The notes: generated by a model from the sequence alone, not told the origin. Numbered from the stretch's first letter, positions 1 to 8,430 are shown. The stretch: DNA of 64,000 nt from Streptomyces avermitilis MA-4680 = NBRC 14893 (GCF_000009765.2 NC_003155.5:8370001-8434000), one strand, 5' to 3'. Translations and numbers: made by a program.

Positions 1-1
1 G

Positions 2-1084
2 GCCACCCCCGCCATGTCGATCGTCGACCCCGACGACTACCCGGCCCGCTCCCTGCGCAAGGACGGCAAGGTCTTCGGGTCCGGTCCCTACAGCCTGCGC
101 TCGTACGAGGACGGCAAACAGGCCGAACTCGTCAAGAACGATCACTACAAGGGCTTCGCCGAGCGCAAGAACGACGCGGTCACCATCCGGTACTTCCAGA
201 ACTCCGCCGCCATGGTCAAAGCCCTCAGGGACAAGAAGATCGACGCCACCTACCGTGGACTGGCCGCCTCCGACATCGTCTCCCTGCAGAGCAAGCAGTC
301 CGAGGAGGACCTCCAGCTCGTCGAGGGCGCGGGCACCGAGATCAGCTACCTGGTGTTCAACCCGAAGGACCCGTGGGCCGGCAAGGCCGCGGTCCGCAAG
401 GCCGTCGCGCAGATCGTCGATCGCGCGGCGATCGCGCACAAGGTCTACAAGGACACCGTCGACCCGCTGTACTCCATGGTTCCCAAGGGGCTGACGGGGC
501 ACACCACGGGCTTCTTCGACGACTTCGGCGAACCCAGTTCGTCCAAGGCCCGCAAGATCCTTCTGGAGGCGGGCATCTCTCAGCGCGTCCCGCTCACCCT
601 CTGGTACACGACCGACCGCTACGGATCCGAGACCGCACCCGAGTTCGAGGAGCTCAAGAGCCAGCTCAACGACTCCGGGCTCTTCAGCGTCAAGATCGAG
701 GGCCGCCCCTGGAAGACGTTCGAAGCGGGCTACCGCAAGGGCGAGTACCCCGCGTTCGGGCGCGGCTGGTTCCCCGACTTCCCGGACGCCGAGAACTTCA
801 TCGCGCCCTTCGTCGGTGAGCAGAACGCCCTCGGTACGCCCTACCCGACGCGGGAGATCACCGGCGTGCTGCTGCCCCAGTCGCGGCGGCAGAGCGACCG
901 CGGGGCCGTGGTGAAGGAGTTCGAGCAGGCCCAGCAGATCCTCGTCGACGACGCACGGCTGCTGCCGCTGTGGCAGGGCAAGCAGTTCGTCGCGGCGAGC
1001 GAGGACATCTCGGGCGGCGAGCGGGCCCTGGACCCCTCGACGATCATGATGATGTGGGAGCTGTATCGGAAAACCAGCTGGTAG
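2..1084 (+). CDS. Family-5 ABC transporter solute-binding protein, 3' part (5' end outside window)
   Basis: C-terminal 360 residues of an extracellular solute-binding protein of the oligopeptide/dipeptide ABC transporter family (SBP_bac_5). It should be a lipid-anchored protein outside the membrane that hands peptides or similar solutes to a permease. The reading frame is open from the first bases, so the start, the signal peptide and the first lobe lie upstream. Visible family features are the FGSGPYSL segment after a proline-rich stretch (typical of the G-T/S-GPY motif), the hinge-like ISYLVFNPKDPW segment, the AVRKAV-QIVDRAAIA helix, and a C-terminal QILVDDARLLPLWQGKQ segment. The stop TAG is followed after 18 bp by the ung promoter, so this gene ends its unit. 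The substrate cannot be told from this portion. Confidence 0.9.
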   Translation, partial: ATPAMSIVDPDDYPARSLRKDGKVFGSGPYSLRSYEDGKQAELVKNDHYKGFAERKNDAVTIRYFQNSAAMVKALRDKKIDATYRGLAASDIVSLQSKQSEEDLQLVEGAGTEISYLVFNPKDPWAGKAAVRKAVAQIVDRAAIAHKVYKDTVDPLYSMVPKGLTGHTTGFFDDFGEPSSSKARKILLEAGISQRVPLTLWYTTDRYGSETAPEFEELKSQLNDSGLFSVKIEGRPWKTFEAGYRKGEYPAFGRGWFPDFPDAENFIAPFVGEQNALGTPYPTREITGVLLPQSRRQSDRGAVVKEFEQAQQILVDDARLLPLWQGKQFVAASEDISGGERALDPSTIMMMWELYRKTSW

Positions 1085-1102
1085 CAAGGGGTGCGGGGCC
1101 GA

Positions 1103-1125
1103 TTGTCAGTGGTCGCCTGTAGGTT
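1103..1125 (+). promoter_or_regulatory. RecA-NDp/PafBC-type DNA-damage promoter of ung
   Basis: TTGTCAGTG, then 8 bp, then TAGGTT. This is a full match to the actinobacterial motif tTGTCRGTG-N8-TAnnnT that drives LexA-independent DNA-damage induction and is read by the PafBC activator in mycobacteria. It sits 39 bp upstream of the GTG start of ung. The match is seen directly; damage inducibility is inferred. Confidence 0.85.
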
Positions 1126-1164
1126 CTGTCCTCAGGAAGTGACCGCACATCGGAGGAAGTTGAC

Positions 1165-1848
1165 GTGACCGACACCGCCATGCTGCCCGAGTCCTGGCGC
1201 GGCGTCCTGGGCGACGAGCTGCAGCAGCCCTACTTCAAGGAACTCACCGAGTTCGTCGAGGAGGAGCGCGCCAGGGGTCCTGTCTACCCTCCGCGTGAGG
1301 AGGTCTTCGCCGCGCTCGCGGCGACGCCGTACGAGCGGGTGAAGGTGCTGGTCCTCGGCCAGGACCCGTATCACGGCGAGGGCCAGGGGCACGGTCTGTG
1401 CTTCTCCGTCCGGCCGGGCGTGAAGACGCCGCCCTCGCTCCGCAACATCTACAAGGAGATGAAGGAGGAGCTGGGCACCCCGATCCCGGACAACGGCTAT
1501 CTGATGCCGTGGGCCGAGCAGGGTGTGCTGCTGCTCAACGCGGTGCTGACGGTGCGCTCCGGCGAGGCGAACTCGCACAAGGGCAAGGGCTGGGAGAAGT
1601 TCACGGACGCCGTGATCCGCGCGGTCGCGGACCGGCCCGACCCGGCGGTCTTCGTGCTGTGGGGCAACTACGCGCAGAAGAAGCTGCCGCTCATCGACGA
1701 GGAGCGGCACGTGGTGGTGAAGGGCGCGCATCCCTCTCCGCTGTCCGCGAAGAAGTTCTTCGGTTCGCGTCCCTTCACGCAGATCAACGAGGCGGTCGCG
1801 GAGCAGGGGCACACCCCGATCGACTGGACGATTCCCAACCTCGGCTGA
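1165..1848 (+). CDS. ung: Uracil-DNA glycosylase, family 1
   Basis: Removes uracil from DNA, the first step of base-excision repair, in the cytoplasm. The 227-aa length is normal for family-1 UDG. The water-activating motif GQDPYHG is present with catalytic Asp67, and the HPSPLS loop that closes on the minor groove has its His at about residue 189. The Phe/Asn uracil pocket lies in the LCFSV region that follows GQDPYHG. The GTG start is chosen because CGGAGGAAG lies just upstream (1151-1159). The promoter matches the RecA-NDp/PafBC damage motif, so induction by DNA damage is likely. The gene is followed by a short tandem repeat and then by another gene with the same promoter type. Confidence 0.97.
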   Translation: MTDTAMLPESWRGVLGDELQQPYFKELTEFVEEERARGPVYPPREEVFAALAATPYERVKVLVLGQDPYHGEGQGHGLCFSVRPGVKTPPSLRNIYKEMKEELGTPIPDNGYLMPWAEQGVLLLNAVLTVRSGEANSHKGKGWEKFTDAVIRAVADRPDPAVFVLWGNYAQKKLPLIDEERHVVVKGAHPSPLSAKKFFGSRPFTQINEAVAEQGHTPIDWTIPNLG

Positions 1849-1850
1849 CG

Positions 1851-1878
1851 GCGAACGGCGAACGGCGAACGGCGAACG
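1851..1878 (+). repeat. 7-bp tandem repeat, four copies
   Basis: Four exact copies of GCGAACG start 3 bp after the ung stop codon. This looks like slippage expansion. It has no obvious hairpin or coding role. Confidence 0.85.
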
Positions 1879-1979
1879 GCGGGTGGCGGAGAGAGGACGG
1901 ACGGGTTCTGTGGTCTCCGGCCCGGGGGCCCCGCCGTCACCGGCCTGGCCCAGTGGCGTACGGAGCCGCCTGACCGTGA

Positions 1980-2002
1980 ATGTCAGTGGCTGCGGTTAGC
2001 GT
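1980..2002 (+). promoter_or_regulatory. RecA-NDp/PafBC-like promoter of the TPR-type gene
   Basis: ATGTCAGTG, 8 bp, TAGCGT. It matches tTGTCRGTG-N8-TAnnnT except for the first base and has the correct spacing. An ATG inside this element (1980) is in frame with the following gene. It cannot be the translational start if this is the promoter, so the start was moved to 2037. Confidence 0.75.
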
Positions 2003-2036
2003 CGTGGGGGGATGGGCGACGACCTTGGAGGACGTG

Positions 2037-2630
2037 GTGGCGGAGCGACAGGAGCAGGTGGCGCCGGACGCCATGATGACCCGCATCGGGCAGGTCGCGA
2101 TGTTGCACCACGCCGGTGACCGCGAGGAGGCCCGGGGCCGCTTCCTGGGCCTGTGGGCGGAGATCGGCGACGGCGGCGACCCCCTCCACCGCTGCACCCT
2201 GGCCCACTACCTGGCGGACACACAGGACGACCCGGTGGATGAACTCGCCTGGGATCTGCGGGCGTTGTCGGCGGCCGAGGAGCTCACCGACGAGCGCGTC
2301 GCCGAGCACGAGCACGAGGACGCGCTCGCGGTGCGTGCGTTCTACCCGTCCCTGCACCTCAATCTCGCCGCGGACTATGTGAAGCTCGGTCGCTCCGACG
2401 CCGCCCGCAGTCATCTGCGCCGGGCCCGCGGCGCGGTGGGCGTGCTCGGCGACGACAGCTACGGGGACGGCGTCCGGGCGGCGATCGGACGCCTGGAGCT
2501 GAGGCTCGACGGCGACGGGCCGGCGGGCGGCGGATCGGACCCCGCGGGCGGCGCCGGGCCGTTCGGGGGTCCGGGCCCGTTCGACGGCCCCGGAGGGGAG
2601 AGGCCGGGGCCGCCCAGACAGCGGCCGTAG
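2037..2630 (+). CDS. Tetratricopeptide-repeat-like conserved protein
   Basis: A 197-aa soluble, helical, Ala/Leu-rich protein of a type common in Streptomyces. The region from about residue 10 to 140 (MTRIGQVAMLHHAGDREEAR, then LAHYLADTQDD, then SLHLNLAADYVKLGRSDAARSHLRRAR) has the spacing of two or three TPR helical hairpins, suggesting a protein-interaction role. The C-terminal 40 residues are Gly/Pro-rich and probably disordered. GTG 2037 was chosen because GGAGG lies 5 bp upstream and the upstream in-frame ATG lies within the promoter motif. GTG 2034 or ATG 2073 are alternatives. The damage-type promoter suggests a link to the SOS-independent damage response. No catalytic function can be assigned. 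Confidence 0.75.
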   Translation: MAERQEQVAPDAMMTRIGQVAMLHHAGDREEARGRFLGLWAEIGDGGDPLHRCTLAHYLADTQDDPVDELAWDLRALSAAEELTDERVAEHEHEDALAVRAFYPSLHLNLAADYVKLGRSDAARSHLRRARGAVGVLGDDSYGDGVRAAIGRLELRLDGDGPAGGGSDPAGGAGPFGGPGPFDGPGGERPGPPRQRP

Positions 2631-2722
2631 GGGGCGGGGTGGGGGAGGGCAGGCGGGGGACGGACGGAGAGTACCGACGGGGCCCGGGACGCGGCAGCGC
2701 CCGGCAGGGGCACGACGGCACC

Positions 2723-2778
2723 GGCCGGTCCGCGAAGTGACGTCGGCCGGTCCGCGAGGTGACGCGGCCGGTCCGCGG
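2723..2778 (+). repeat. 21-22-bp degenerate tandem repeat
   Basis: Two and a half copies of a unit beginning GGCCGGTCCGCGA (2723, 2745, 2766). It lies in the otherwise featureless stretch 2631-3000 between the TPR-type gene and the convergent lipoprotein gene. No gene is supported there. Confidence 0.7.
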
Positions 2779-2920
2779 TGCGGCGAAGTGGCGCCGGCCA
2801 GGCTGTGTGCGGCGGAGTCCGGACCGTTGACGGCGGAGGTTCTACGCGGGGTGGGACGGGCGGGTGTGACCCGGTCCCCTGCCGCGGACGTGCGGGCGCG
2901 CTGCACCTAGGCCGCTAGGC

Positions 2921-2949
2921 CGCATCGGCCGCATCGGCCGCATCGGCCG
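2921..2949 (+). repeat. 9-bp tandem repeat, three copies
   Basis: Three copies of CGCATCGGC just downstream of the lipoprotein gene stop. It is noncoding. Confidence 0.7.
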
Positions 2950-3000
2950 CGCCGCGCGCCGTCGCCTGCCGGGGCCGGTGGCCGCCTCGTACGGTCCGTC

Positions 3001-3465
3001 TCAACGCCCGTACGCGTTTTTGCAGATGGTCGCCTCAGGGCTGTCCGGCTGCCATCCCCCGTACTTGCGCCCGAGCGCGCACACGTCCCCGTCCTTCGGG
3101 ACCAGCTTGGACACGGACGTCGGTACCGCGTCCCGGGGTTCGGGATGCGCCGGCTTCGCGGGCGGGTCCGCGTGCGGACGGCGCGGAACCGTCACCGGTG
3201 CGGCGGCGCGCGCCGGAGGAGGCGTCCGGTGCGGCGCGGCGGCGGTCGGCGACGGGCGGTGGGAGGGCTCGATGAGCTCCAGTGCCTCCCGCGCCGGAGC
3301 CTGGACGACTTGGGGATCCCCGCTGCCGTCCGGACGTGGCACCGACGGGTGGGGCGGTGCCACCGAGGGAGCCGGGGCAGGCAGCCGCTGGACGGTCACA
3401 CAGCCGGAGAGGACGGTGACAGCCGCGGTGACCAGGAGCGTCGCGGTGGTCGTGGTTCGATGCAC
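3001..3465 (-). CDS. Putative secreted lipoprotein
   Basis: A 154-aa protein with a short positively charged start, a hydrophobic segment and a lipobox (VLSGC, Cys22), so it should be diacylated at Cys22 and held on the outer face of the membrane. The middle is Pro/Ala/Arg-rich and disordered-looking. The last ~45 residues (KLVPKDGDVCALGRKYGG, then ICKNAYGR) hold two cysteines that could pair and form a small folded cap. GTG 3465 is chosen because it gives a complete signal peptide; its ribosome binding site is weak. The gene stands 122 bp downstream of the DinB gene on the same strand. I do not recognise a named domain. Confidence 0.75.
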   Translation of the reverse strand: MHRTTTTATLLVTAAVTVLSGCVTVQRLPAPAPSVAPPHPSVPRPDGSGDPQVVQAPAREALELIEPSHRPSPTAAAPHRTPPPARAAAPVTVPRRPHADPPAKPAHPEPRDAVPTSVSKLVPKDGDVCALGRKYGGWQPDSPEATICKNAYGR

Positions 3466-3587
3466 CCGCGCAACTCTGCTGCGTCCGGCCCGATTTGGGG
3501 AGCGGACAGGCGGAGGTTGCCCCGCACGGGTGATCCTTCCGCCTCGTCCGGACGGAGCCACGGCACGAGCGTGACGCACCGAGGGCG

Positions 3588-4100
3588 TCACTCTCCGGTC
3601 GTGCCGTCGACGCGCTCCCTGATCAGGTCGGCGTGACCGTTGTGACGGGCGTACTCCTCGATCATGTGGGTGTAGATCCACCGCAGGTTGATGGGGCTGT
3701 CGGTGAACTTGCTCGTGCCCTCGCAGACGTCGTCCAGGCCGAAGCGTGCCGCGTTGTGCCGGGCGATCCCGATCTCCGCCTGCCAGGTGCCGTAGGCCTC
3801 CGCCCAGGTGTCGGCCTCGGTGAGGTGGAACTCGCCGTCGCGGTCCTCGTCGCTGTAGTAGATCGGCCCAGGATCGTCGTTCGCCAACACCTTGCGGAAC
3901 CAGCCCCGTTCCACCTCCGCCATGTGCCGCACCAGGCCGAGCAGGGAGAGTTCGGAGGGCGGCACCGAGGCGGTTCTGAGCTGAGCGTCGTCGAGCCCCT
4001 CGCACTTCACCTCAAGCGTCCGGCGGTGGTAGTCGAGCCACCCCTCCAGCATGGATCGCTCGTCGGCGTCGGTCGCGGGTTCGGTGCGCTGTGTCGTCAT
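3588..4100 (-). CDS. DinB/DUF664-family protein (copy 1)
   Basis: A 170-aa four-helix-bundle protein of the DinB-like superfamily (DUF664 branch, related to bacillithiol/mycothiol-dependent transferases). The helices carrying the usual metal histidines are visible: LLGLVRHMAEVERGWF (about residues 53-68) and the EEYARHNGHADLIRE segment near the C-terminus (about 150-165). Members are thought to bind a divalent metal and may transfer thiols. The substrate is unknown. A paralogue of the same branch lies at 35182-35733, with the C-terminal EYARHNGHADL block conserved between them. The gene starts 109 bp from the divergent MocA-type gene. Confidence 0.85.
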   Translation of the reverse strand: MTTQRTEPATDADERSMLEGWLDYHRRTLEVKCEGLDDAQLRTASVPPSELSLLGLVRHMAEVERGWFRKVLANDDPGPIYYSDEDRDGEFHLTEADTWAEAYGTWQAEIGIARHNAARFGLDDVCEGTSKFTDSPINLRWIYTHMIEEYARHNGHADLIRERVDGTTGE

Positions 4101-4209
4101 GCCCCGAATCCTGCCGCACCGGAACCGGCCGTCACCACCGACTTACGGCCACCGCGACGGCCGTATGCTTCCGACGAGCCACGCGTCGCCAATCCCTAGG
4201 AGAACCCCC

Positions 4210-5115
4210 GTGAAGGTCGGCTGCATCGGACTCGGTGACATCGCGCAGAAGGCGTACCTTCCGGTGCTCGGTGTCCAGCCGGGAGTCGAACTGCACCTCC
4301 AGACACGGACTCCCGCCACCCTCGCCCGGGTGGCCGACAGCCTCCGTCTGCCACCGGCGCAACGTCACACCGACCTGTCGGAGCTGCTGGCCCAGGACCT
4401 CGACGCCGCCTTCGTGCATGCGCCCACCGCCGTGCACCCCGAGATCGTCGAGCGGCTCCTCGCGGCCGGCGTACCGACGTACGTCGACAAGCCCCTCGCG
4501 TACGAACTCGCCGACTCGGAGCGGCTGGTACGGCTCGCCGAGGAGCGGGGCGTCAGCCTGGCCGTCGGCTTCAACAGGCGTTACGCGCCCGGGTACGCCC
4601 AGTGCGCCGACCATCCGCGTGAGCTGATCCTGATGCAGAAGAACCGGGTCGGGCTGCCCGAGGAGCCCCGCACGATGATCCTCGACGACTTCATCCATGT
4701 CGTGGACACCCTGCGGTTCCTGGTGCCGGGGCCGGTCGACGACGTGACGGTACGCGCCCGCACCGGGGGCGGTCTGCTGCACCACGTGGTGCTCCAGCTG
4801 TCCGGTGAGGGCTTCACCGCGCTGGGCGTCATGAACCGGCTGAGCGGCTCCGCCGAGGAGATCCTCGAAGTCTCCGGGCAGGACACCAAGCGCCAGGTGC
4901 TCAACCTCGCCGAGGTCGTCGACCACAAGGGGCAGCCGACCGTACGGCGACGCGGCGACTGGGTGCCGGTGGCCCGGCAGCGCGGCATCGAGCAGGCGGT
5001 CCTCGTCTTCCTGGACGCCGTACGCGCGGGCAAGGTGCTCAGCGCCCGGGACGCGCTGGCGACTCACGAACTGTGCGAGCGGGTGGTACGCGCGGTGACG
5101 GAACGGTCCGCCTGA
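4210..5115 (+). CDS. Gfo/Idh/MocA-family NAD(P)-dependent oxidoreductase
   Basis: A 301-aa sugar/inositol-type dehydrogenase. The N-terminal Rossmann fold opens with VKVGCIGLGDIAQKAYLPVL (GxGxxxxxxxxP), followed by the HAPTAVHPEIVERLL segment and the family EKP-like motif as VDKPLAYELADS (about residues 95-105). The substrate domain follows, with FIHVVDTLRFL supplying the usual His/Asp near the active site. GTG 4210 is chosen over upstream in-frame ATGs because AGGAG lies 7 bp upstream and the Rossmann fold starts at once. The 3' end overlaps that of convergent lnt by 77 bp. The substrate is unknown. Confidence 0.9.
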   Translation: MKVGCIGLGDIAQKAYLPVLGVQPGVELHLQTRTPATLARVADSLRLPPAQRHTDLSELLAQDLDAAFVHAPTAVHPEIVERLLAAGVPTYVDKPLAYELADSERLVRLAEERGVSLAVGFNRRYAPGYAQCADHPRELILMQKNRVGLPEEPRTMILDDFIHVVDTLRFLVPGPVDDVTVRARTGGGLLHHVVLQLSGEGFTALGVMNRLSGSAEEILEVSGQDTKRQVLNLAEVVDHKGQPTVRRRGDWVPVARQRGIEQAVLVFLDAVRAGKVLSARDALATHELCERVVRAVTERSA

Positions 5116-6613
5116 GCCGGAACTCCCGTACGCCCTCAGCGGTGCACAGCGCCGCGAGGATCAGCAGCGCCGCGTGCACCGGCCAGTCGCCGAAGCGGAC
5201 GTACGGAGTGACACCGCGGGCCAACGGCACGTCGTACACCGCTGACGTGCTCTTCCCGGTGCCGAGCCAGGAGCCGACGCGCTCGCCGCTCGGGCCGTAG
5301 ACGGCGGAGACGCCGGTGAGTGTCGCGTGCACCATCGGGCGGCCGGTCTCCGCGGCCCGCAGCGCGGCGAGCGAGGCGTGCTGTTCCGGGGCCCAGCTCT
5401 GCTGGAAGGTCGAGGTCGACGACTGCGCGAGCAGCACCTCGGCGCCGTCCTCGGCGAGATGGCGGCTCATGTCGGGGAACGCGGTCTCGAAGCACACCAT
5501 CGGGCCGATGCGCAGCCCGTGCCCGGCGTTCATCACCACCTGCTCGCTGCCGCGCCTGCGGTCCTCGCCGGCCGCCTTGCCGACGGAGGTGGCCCAGCCG
5601 AGCAGGGAGCGCGCCGGTATGTACTCGCCGAACGGCACGAGCCGCATCTTGTCGTAGCGGTCCCCGGTCGGGCCGTGCGGGCCGACGAGCACGGAACTCT
5701 TGTAGATGCCGGGCCGGTCGGAGCGGCGGGCGTCGACGTTGACGAGGATGTCCGCGCCGACCCGCTCCGAGAGACCGGCGATCCGCCGGGCCAGGTCGGG
5801 ACGGTCCGCGAGGTCGAAGCCGACGCTGCTCTCGCCCCAGACCACCAGGTCGACGTTCTGCCCGGCGAGTTCCCGGGTCAGCTGCTCCTCGCGGTCGAAC
5901 CGCCTGTCAGCGCTGCCGGTTCCGTCGATCACGCCCGGCTGGACGATGGCGATCCGCATGTCCCCGTCATGGTCGGGGCGCGGTGACCACGCCCAGGCCG
6001 CCGAGGTCGCGGCGGCCGTGGCGACCAGTCCGGCGAGGGCAGGCATACGGGACGCGCGCACCGAGACGAGCACCGCGACCGCGATGTTGACCGTCACCAC
6101 CAGGAAGCTCAGCAGCCACACCCCGCCGACCGAGGCCAGCCGCAGCGCGGGTTCCACCTGCCACTGGCTGGACCCGAGCAGCCCCCAGGGGCCGCCCAGC
6201 CCCTGCCAGGAACGGACGAGTTCGACCATGAGCCAGCCCGACGGCAGGACGAGCATCGCCGCCGCGACCCGCCCCGGCGAGGGCACCCCGGCCAGGAAGC
6301 GGCGCACCAGCCAGCCCCACGGCGCCCACAGCGCGCCGAGCAGCGCGGCTATCAGGACCGTGAACACATGCAGGCTCGGCAGCAGCCAGTGGTGCACGGC
6401 CAGCATGAAGCCGAGCCCGCCCAGCCAGCCGTCGTACGCGGCGCGTCCGCCGGTCGGGGCGGTGCGGGCGAGCAGGATCCAGGGGACCAGGGCGACGTAC
6501 GCGAACCACCACCAGGACGGTGCCGGGAAGGCGAGCATGGGCAGGGCACCGGCCAGCACGGCCGCCGCGCCGCGCCACCAGCGGGAGCCCAGCCAGTCCT
6601 CGGGCATCCTCAT
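5039..6613 (-). CDS. lnt: Apolipoprotein N-acyltransferase
   Basis: Integral membrane enzyme that moves an acyl chain from phospholipid to the amino group of the lipid-modified cysteine of lipoproteins. The 524-aa length is typical. Residues 1-210 hold about six to seven membrane segments. The nitrilase-like catalytic domain follows, with the Glu-Lys-Cys triad visible as Glu261 (VVWGESS), Lys322 (YDKMRLVPFGEY) and Cys374 (GPMVCFETAF). ATG 6613 is chosen for its ribosome site GGAAGGAG 8 bp upstream. Its 3' end overlaps the convergent oxidoreductase gene by 77 bp. Many Streptomyces carry two lnt paralogues, and this could be either. Confidence 0.95.
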   Translation of the reverse strand: MRMPEDWLGSRWWRGAAAVLAGALPMLAFPAPSWWWFAYVALVPWILLARTAPTGGRAAYDGWLGGLGFMLAVHHWLLPSLHVFTVLIAALLGALWAPWGWLVRRFLAGVPSPGRVAAAMLVLPSGWLMVELVRSWQGLGGPWGLLGSSQWQVEPALRLASVGGVWLLSFLVVTVNIAVAVLVSVRASRMPALAGLVATAAATSAAWAWSPRPDHDGDMRIAIVQPGVIDGTGSADRRFDREEQLTRELAGQNVDLVVWGESSVGFDLADRPDLARRIAGLSERVGADILVNVDARRSDRPGIYKSSVLVGPHGPTGDRYDKMRLVPFGEYIPARSLLGWATSVGKAAGEDRRRGSEQVVMNAGHGLRIGPMVCFETAFPDMSRHLAEDGAEVLLAQSSTSTFQQSWAPEQHASLAALRAAETGRPMVHATLTGVSAVYGPSGERVGSWLGTGKSTSAVYDVPLARGVTPYVRFGDWPVHAALLILAALCTAEGVREFRLRRTVPSPRVPPARTVRESPARPGR

Positions 6614-6701
6614 CCGGCATCTCCTTCCCCAGGGAGTGCCTCCAGTGTGCTCGCCGGGGACGATCTCCGACAGGGGGCGTCGGAGCGTGGCGAGGGGGCG
6701 C

Positions 6702-7199
6702 TCAGGGGGTCGCGTTCCCCTCGCGCGCCGGTTGCATGCGGCGCCACTTCTCCTGGACGACCACCTCGCGCAGCCGCCAGCCGTCATACGTGCGCGCGAA
6801 CGCGAACGCGTACCGGCCCCCGCAGACGAAGTCCGGTTCGCCCGAGCCGCCGTCCGGGCCGCCGTCGGATCCGGCGAAGCGCATCGGATTGACGTAGTCG
6901 GCCTGGACCCGCGCCGTGTCGCCGATGTCCTGTTCCCGTACGCCGAACCGCACCCGTCGGTTCACGATCAGGTGCTGCCGCATCGGGAACAGCCGCATGT
7001 TCTCGGCGAGCCACGCGGCGACCTGCCGGGCGTCGCCCTCGATCCCGCCGGCCGAGCGGTAGTCGGCGCGCCCGTCCGCCGTGAACAGCCCTCGGTACGC
7101 CTCCCAGTCGCCGTCGTCCACGGCCACCGCGTATTCGGTGATCAGTTCGTCGATGCCGAGGCGGTCCATCACGGTTGCGAGCTCCACGCGCTGCGTCAT
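6702..7199 (-). CDS. SnoaL-like / NTF2-fold family protein
   Basis: A 165-aa protein with the NTF2-like cone fold of the SnoaL_4 (ring-hydroxylating dioxygenase small-subunit-like) type. The start ELATVMDRLGIDELITEYAVAVDDGDWEAYRGLFTADGRADYRSAGG is diagnostic, followed by the R-HLIVNRRVRF strand and the C-terminal YDGWRLREVVVQEKWR strand. Some members are isomerases or dehydratases and others have no known activity. Start ATG 7199 has no strong ribosome site. The gene lies 88 bp upstream of lnt on the same strand but need not share its transcript. The divergent neighbour is the TTA-containing LLM oxidoreductase. Confidence 0.85.
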   Translation of the reverse strand: MTQRVELATVMDRLGIDELITEYAVAVDDGDWEAYRGLFTADGRADYRSAGGIEGDARQVAAWLAENMRLFPMRQHLIVNRRVRFGVREQDIGDTARVQADYVNPMRFAGSDGGPDGGSGEPDFVCGGRYAFAFARTYDGWRLREVVVQEKWRRMQPAREGNATP

Positions 7200-7334
7200 C
7201 GGCTCAGTGTTGGCGACGGAGGGTGTCCAGCCAAGGGGTGTGCCGTGACAATCGGCCGCGGGGACGACGAGTCGCTGGCGGACCCGGCGTTCGTGGCCCG
7301 CGTAGCGGCCGGTCCGCCTTGCGCGCAGCGGGGG

Positions 7335-7361
7335 TTGGCACTGGTGGACGATTCCTATACT
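7335..7361 (+). promoter_or_regulatory. Promoter of the LLM oxidoreductase gene
   Basis: TTGGCA (7335-7340), 15 bp, then TATACT (7356-7361), a near-perfect -10. The ATG at 7368 lies exactly 6 bp after the -10, so the mRNA probably starts at the start codon. Confidence 0.7.
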
Positions 7362-7367
7362 GACCGG

Positions 7368-8360
7368 ATGATCACCGTTCCGCTCAGCGCGCTCGAAGTG
7401 GCCATGGTCCAAGCGGGCGCCCGAGCCGCAGACACGTTACGAGACACCACCGAGTTCGCCCTGCGCCTCGAAGACCTCGGCTACCTGCGACTCTGGTACG
7501 CCGAGCATCACCATTCCCCGGCCATCGGAGCGTTCCCGCCCGTCGTCCTGACCGCCCACGCGGCCGCGTTGACGTCGTCCATCCGGCTCGGCTCCGGGGG
7601 CGTTCTCGCTCCCAACCACGCTCCGATCATGCTGGCGGAGCAGTTCGGCACGCTGTCCGCACTGCACGCGGGCCGGATCGACCTGGGCATGGGCCGTGGG
7701 CCGGGTACCTTCGACGATTCCACGGCGCGGGCCCTGCGCCGTGGGGCCGGTCCGACAACGGACGTCGAGTACCGCGACGATGTGTCATCGACTCTGGGTT
7801 TCTTGGTGGACGAGGTCGCGCTCGGCCCGCTCCCGGAGCCATGGCTGCTGTCCTCGAGCACGGCCGGTGCCGCGCTCGCTGCGGAACTCGGACTGCCGAT
7901 CGCCTTCGCCCATCACATTCGCCCTGACAACACCCTGGCCGCGCTCAGCCACTACCGAGAGCGTTTCTCCCCCTCCCGTTGGTGCGAGCGCCCGCGCGTG
8001 CTGATCTGCGTGGAAACGGTATGCGCCGAGACGCAGGAGGAGGCGGCCCGGCTCGCCGGTCCGATGGATGTCGTCAAGGCCGGACTCCTCAAGGGGCGAG
8101 GCGACATCCCCTTCCCCACGCCCGAAGAGGCGGCGACCCACTCGTTCACCGCGGAAGAGGCGCAGGCGCTGACGGCCTTCCGTGCCCAACAGGCACACGG
8201 CTCACCCGAGACCGTGGCGAAGCACCTGACGGACCTGGTGGACCTGACGGGTGCGGACGAACTCATGCTGGTGACGCCCATCTACGCGCTGGCCGACCGG
8301 TTGAGGTCGTACGAGCTCGTCAGGCAGCACGTCATGATGCCGACGGCGTCCTGGCAATGA
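7368..8360 (+). CDS. LLM-class flavin-dependent oxidoreductase with a TTA codon
   Basis: A 330-aa bacterial-luciferase-like TIM-barrel protein that should use FMNH2 or F420. Family signatures are LGYLRLWYAEHHHSPAIG (about residues 38-55), the SSIRLGSGGVLAPNHAPIMLAEQFGTLSALHAGRIDLGMGRGPG block (about 72-112), and the C-terminal GSPETVAKHLTDLVDLTGADELML segment. It belongs to the MsnO8-like subgroup. Codon 24 is TTA (7437-7439), the only in-frame TTA I noticed in the window, so translation should depend on the bldA leucyl-tRNA. The start is leaderless: TATACT-N6-ATG. The gene is flanked by a SnoaL gene (divergent) and a YihY gene (convergent), with no operon partner. Confidence 0.92.
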   Translation: MITVPLSALEVAMVQAGARAADTLRDTTEFALRLEDLGYLRLWYAEHHHSPAIGAFPPVVLTAHAAALTSSIRLGSGGVLAPNHAPIMLAEQFGTLSALHAGRIDLGMGRGPGTFDDSTARALRRGAGPTTDVEYRDDVSSTLGFLVDEVALGPLPEPWLLSSSTAGAALAAELGLPIAFAHHIRPDNTLAALSHYRERFSPSRWCERPRVLICVETVCAETQEEAARLAGPMDVVKAGLLKGRGDIPFPTPEEAATHSFTAEEAQALTAFRAQQAHGSPETVAKHLTDLVDLTGADELMLVTPIYALADRLRSYELVRQHVMMPTASWQ

Positions 8361-8430
8361 TCACCACGTGAACTCAGTTCAGTTCAGTCCAGCTCGGCGC
8401 TGGCGGCCGGCGCGGGTCGAGCGGGGGCGT

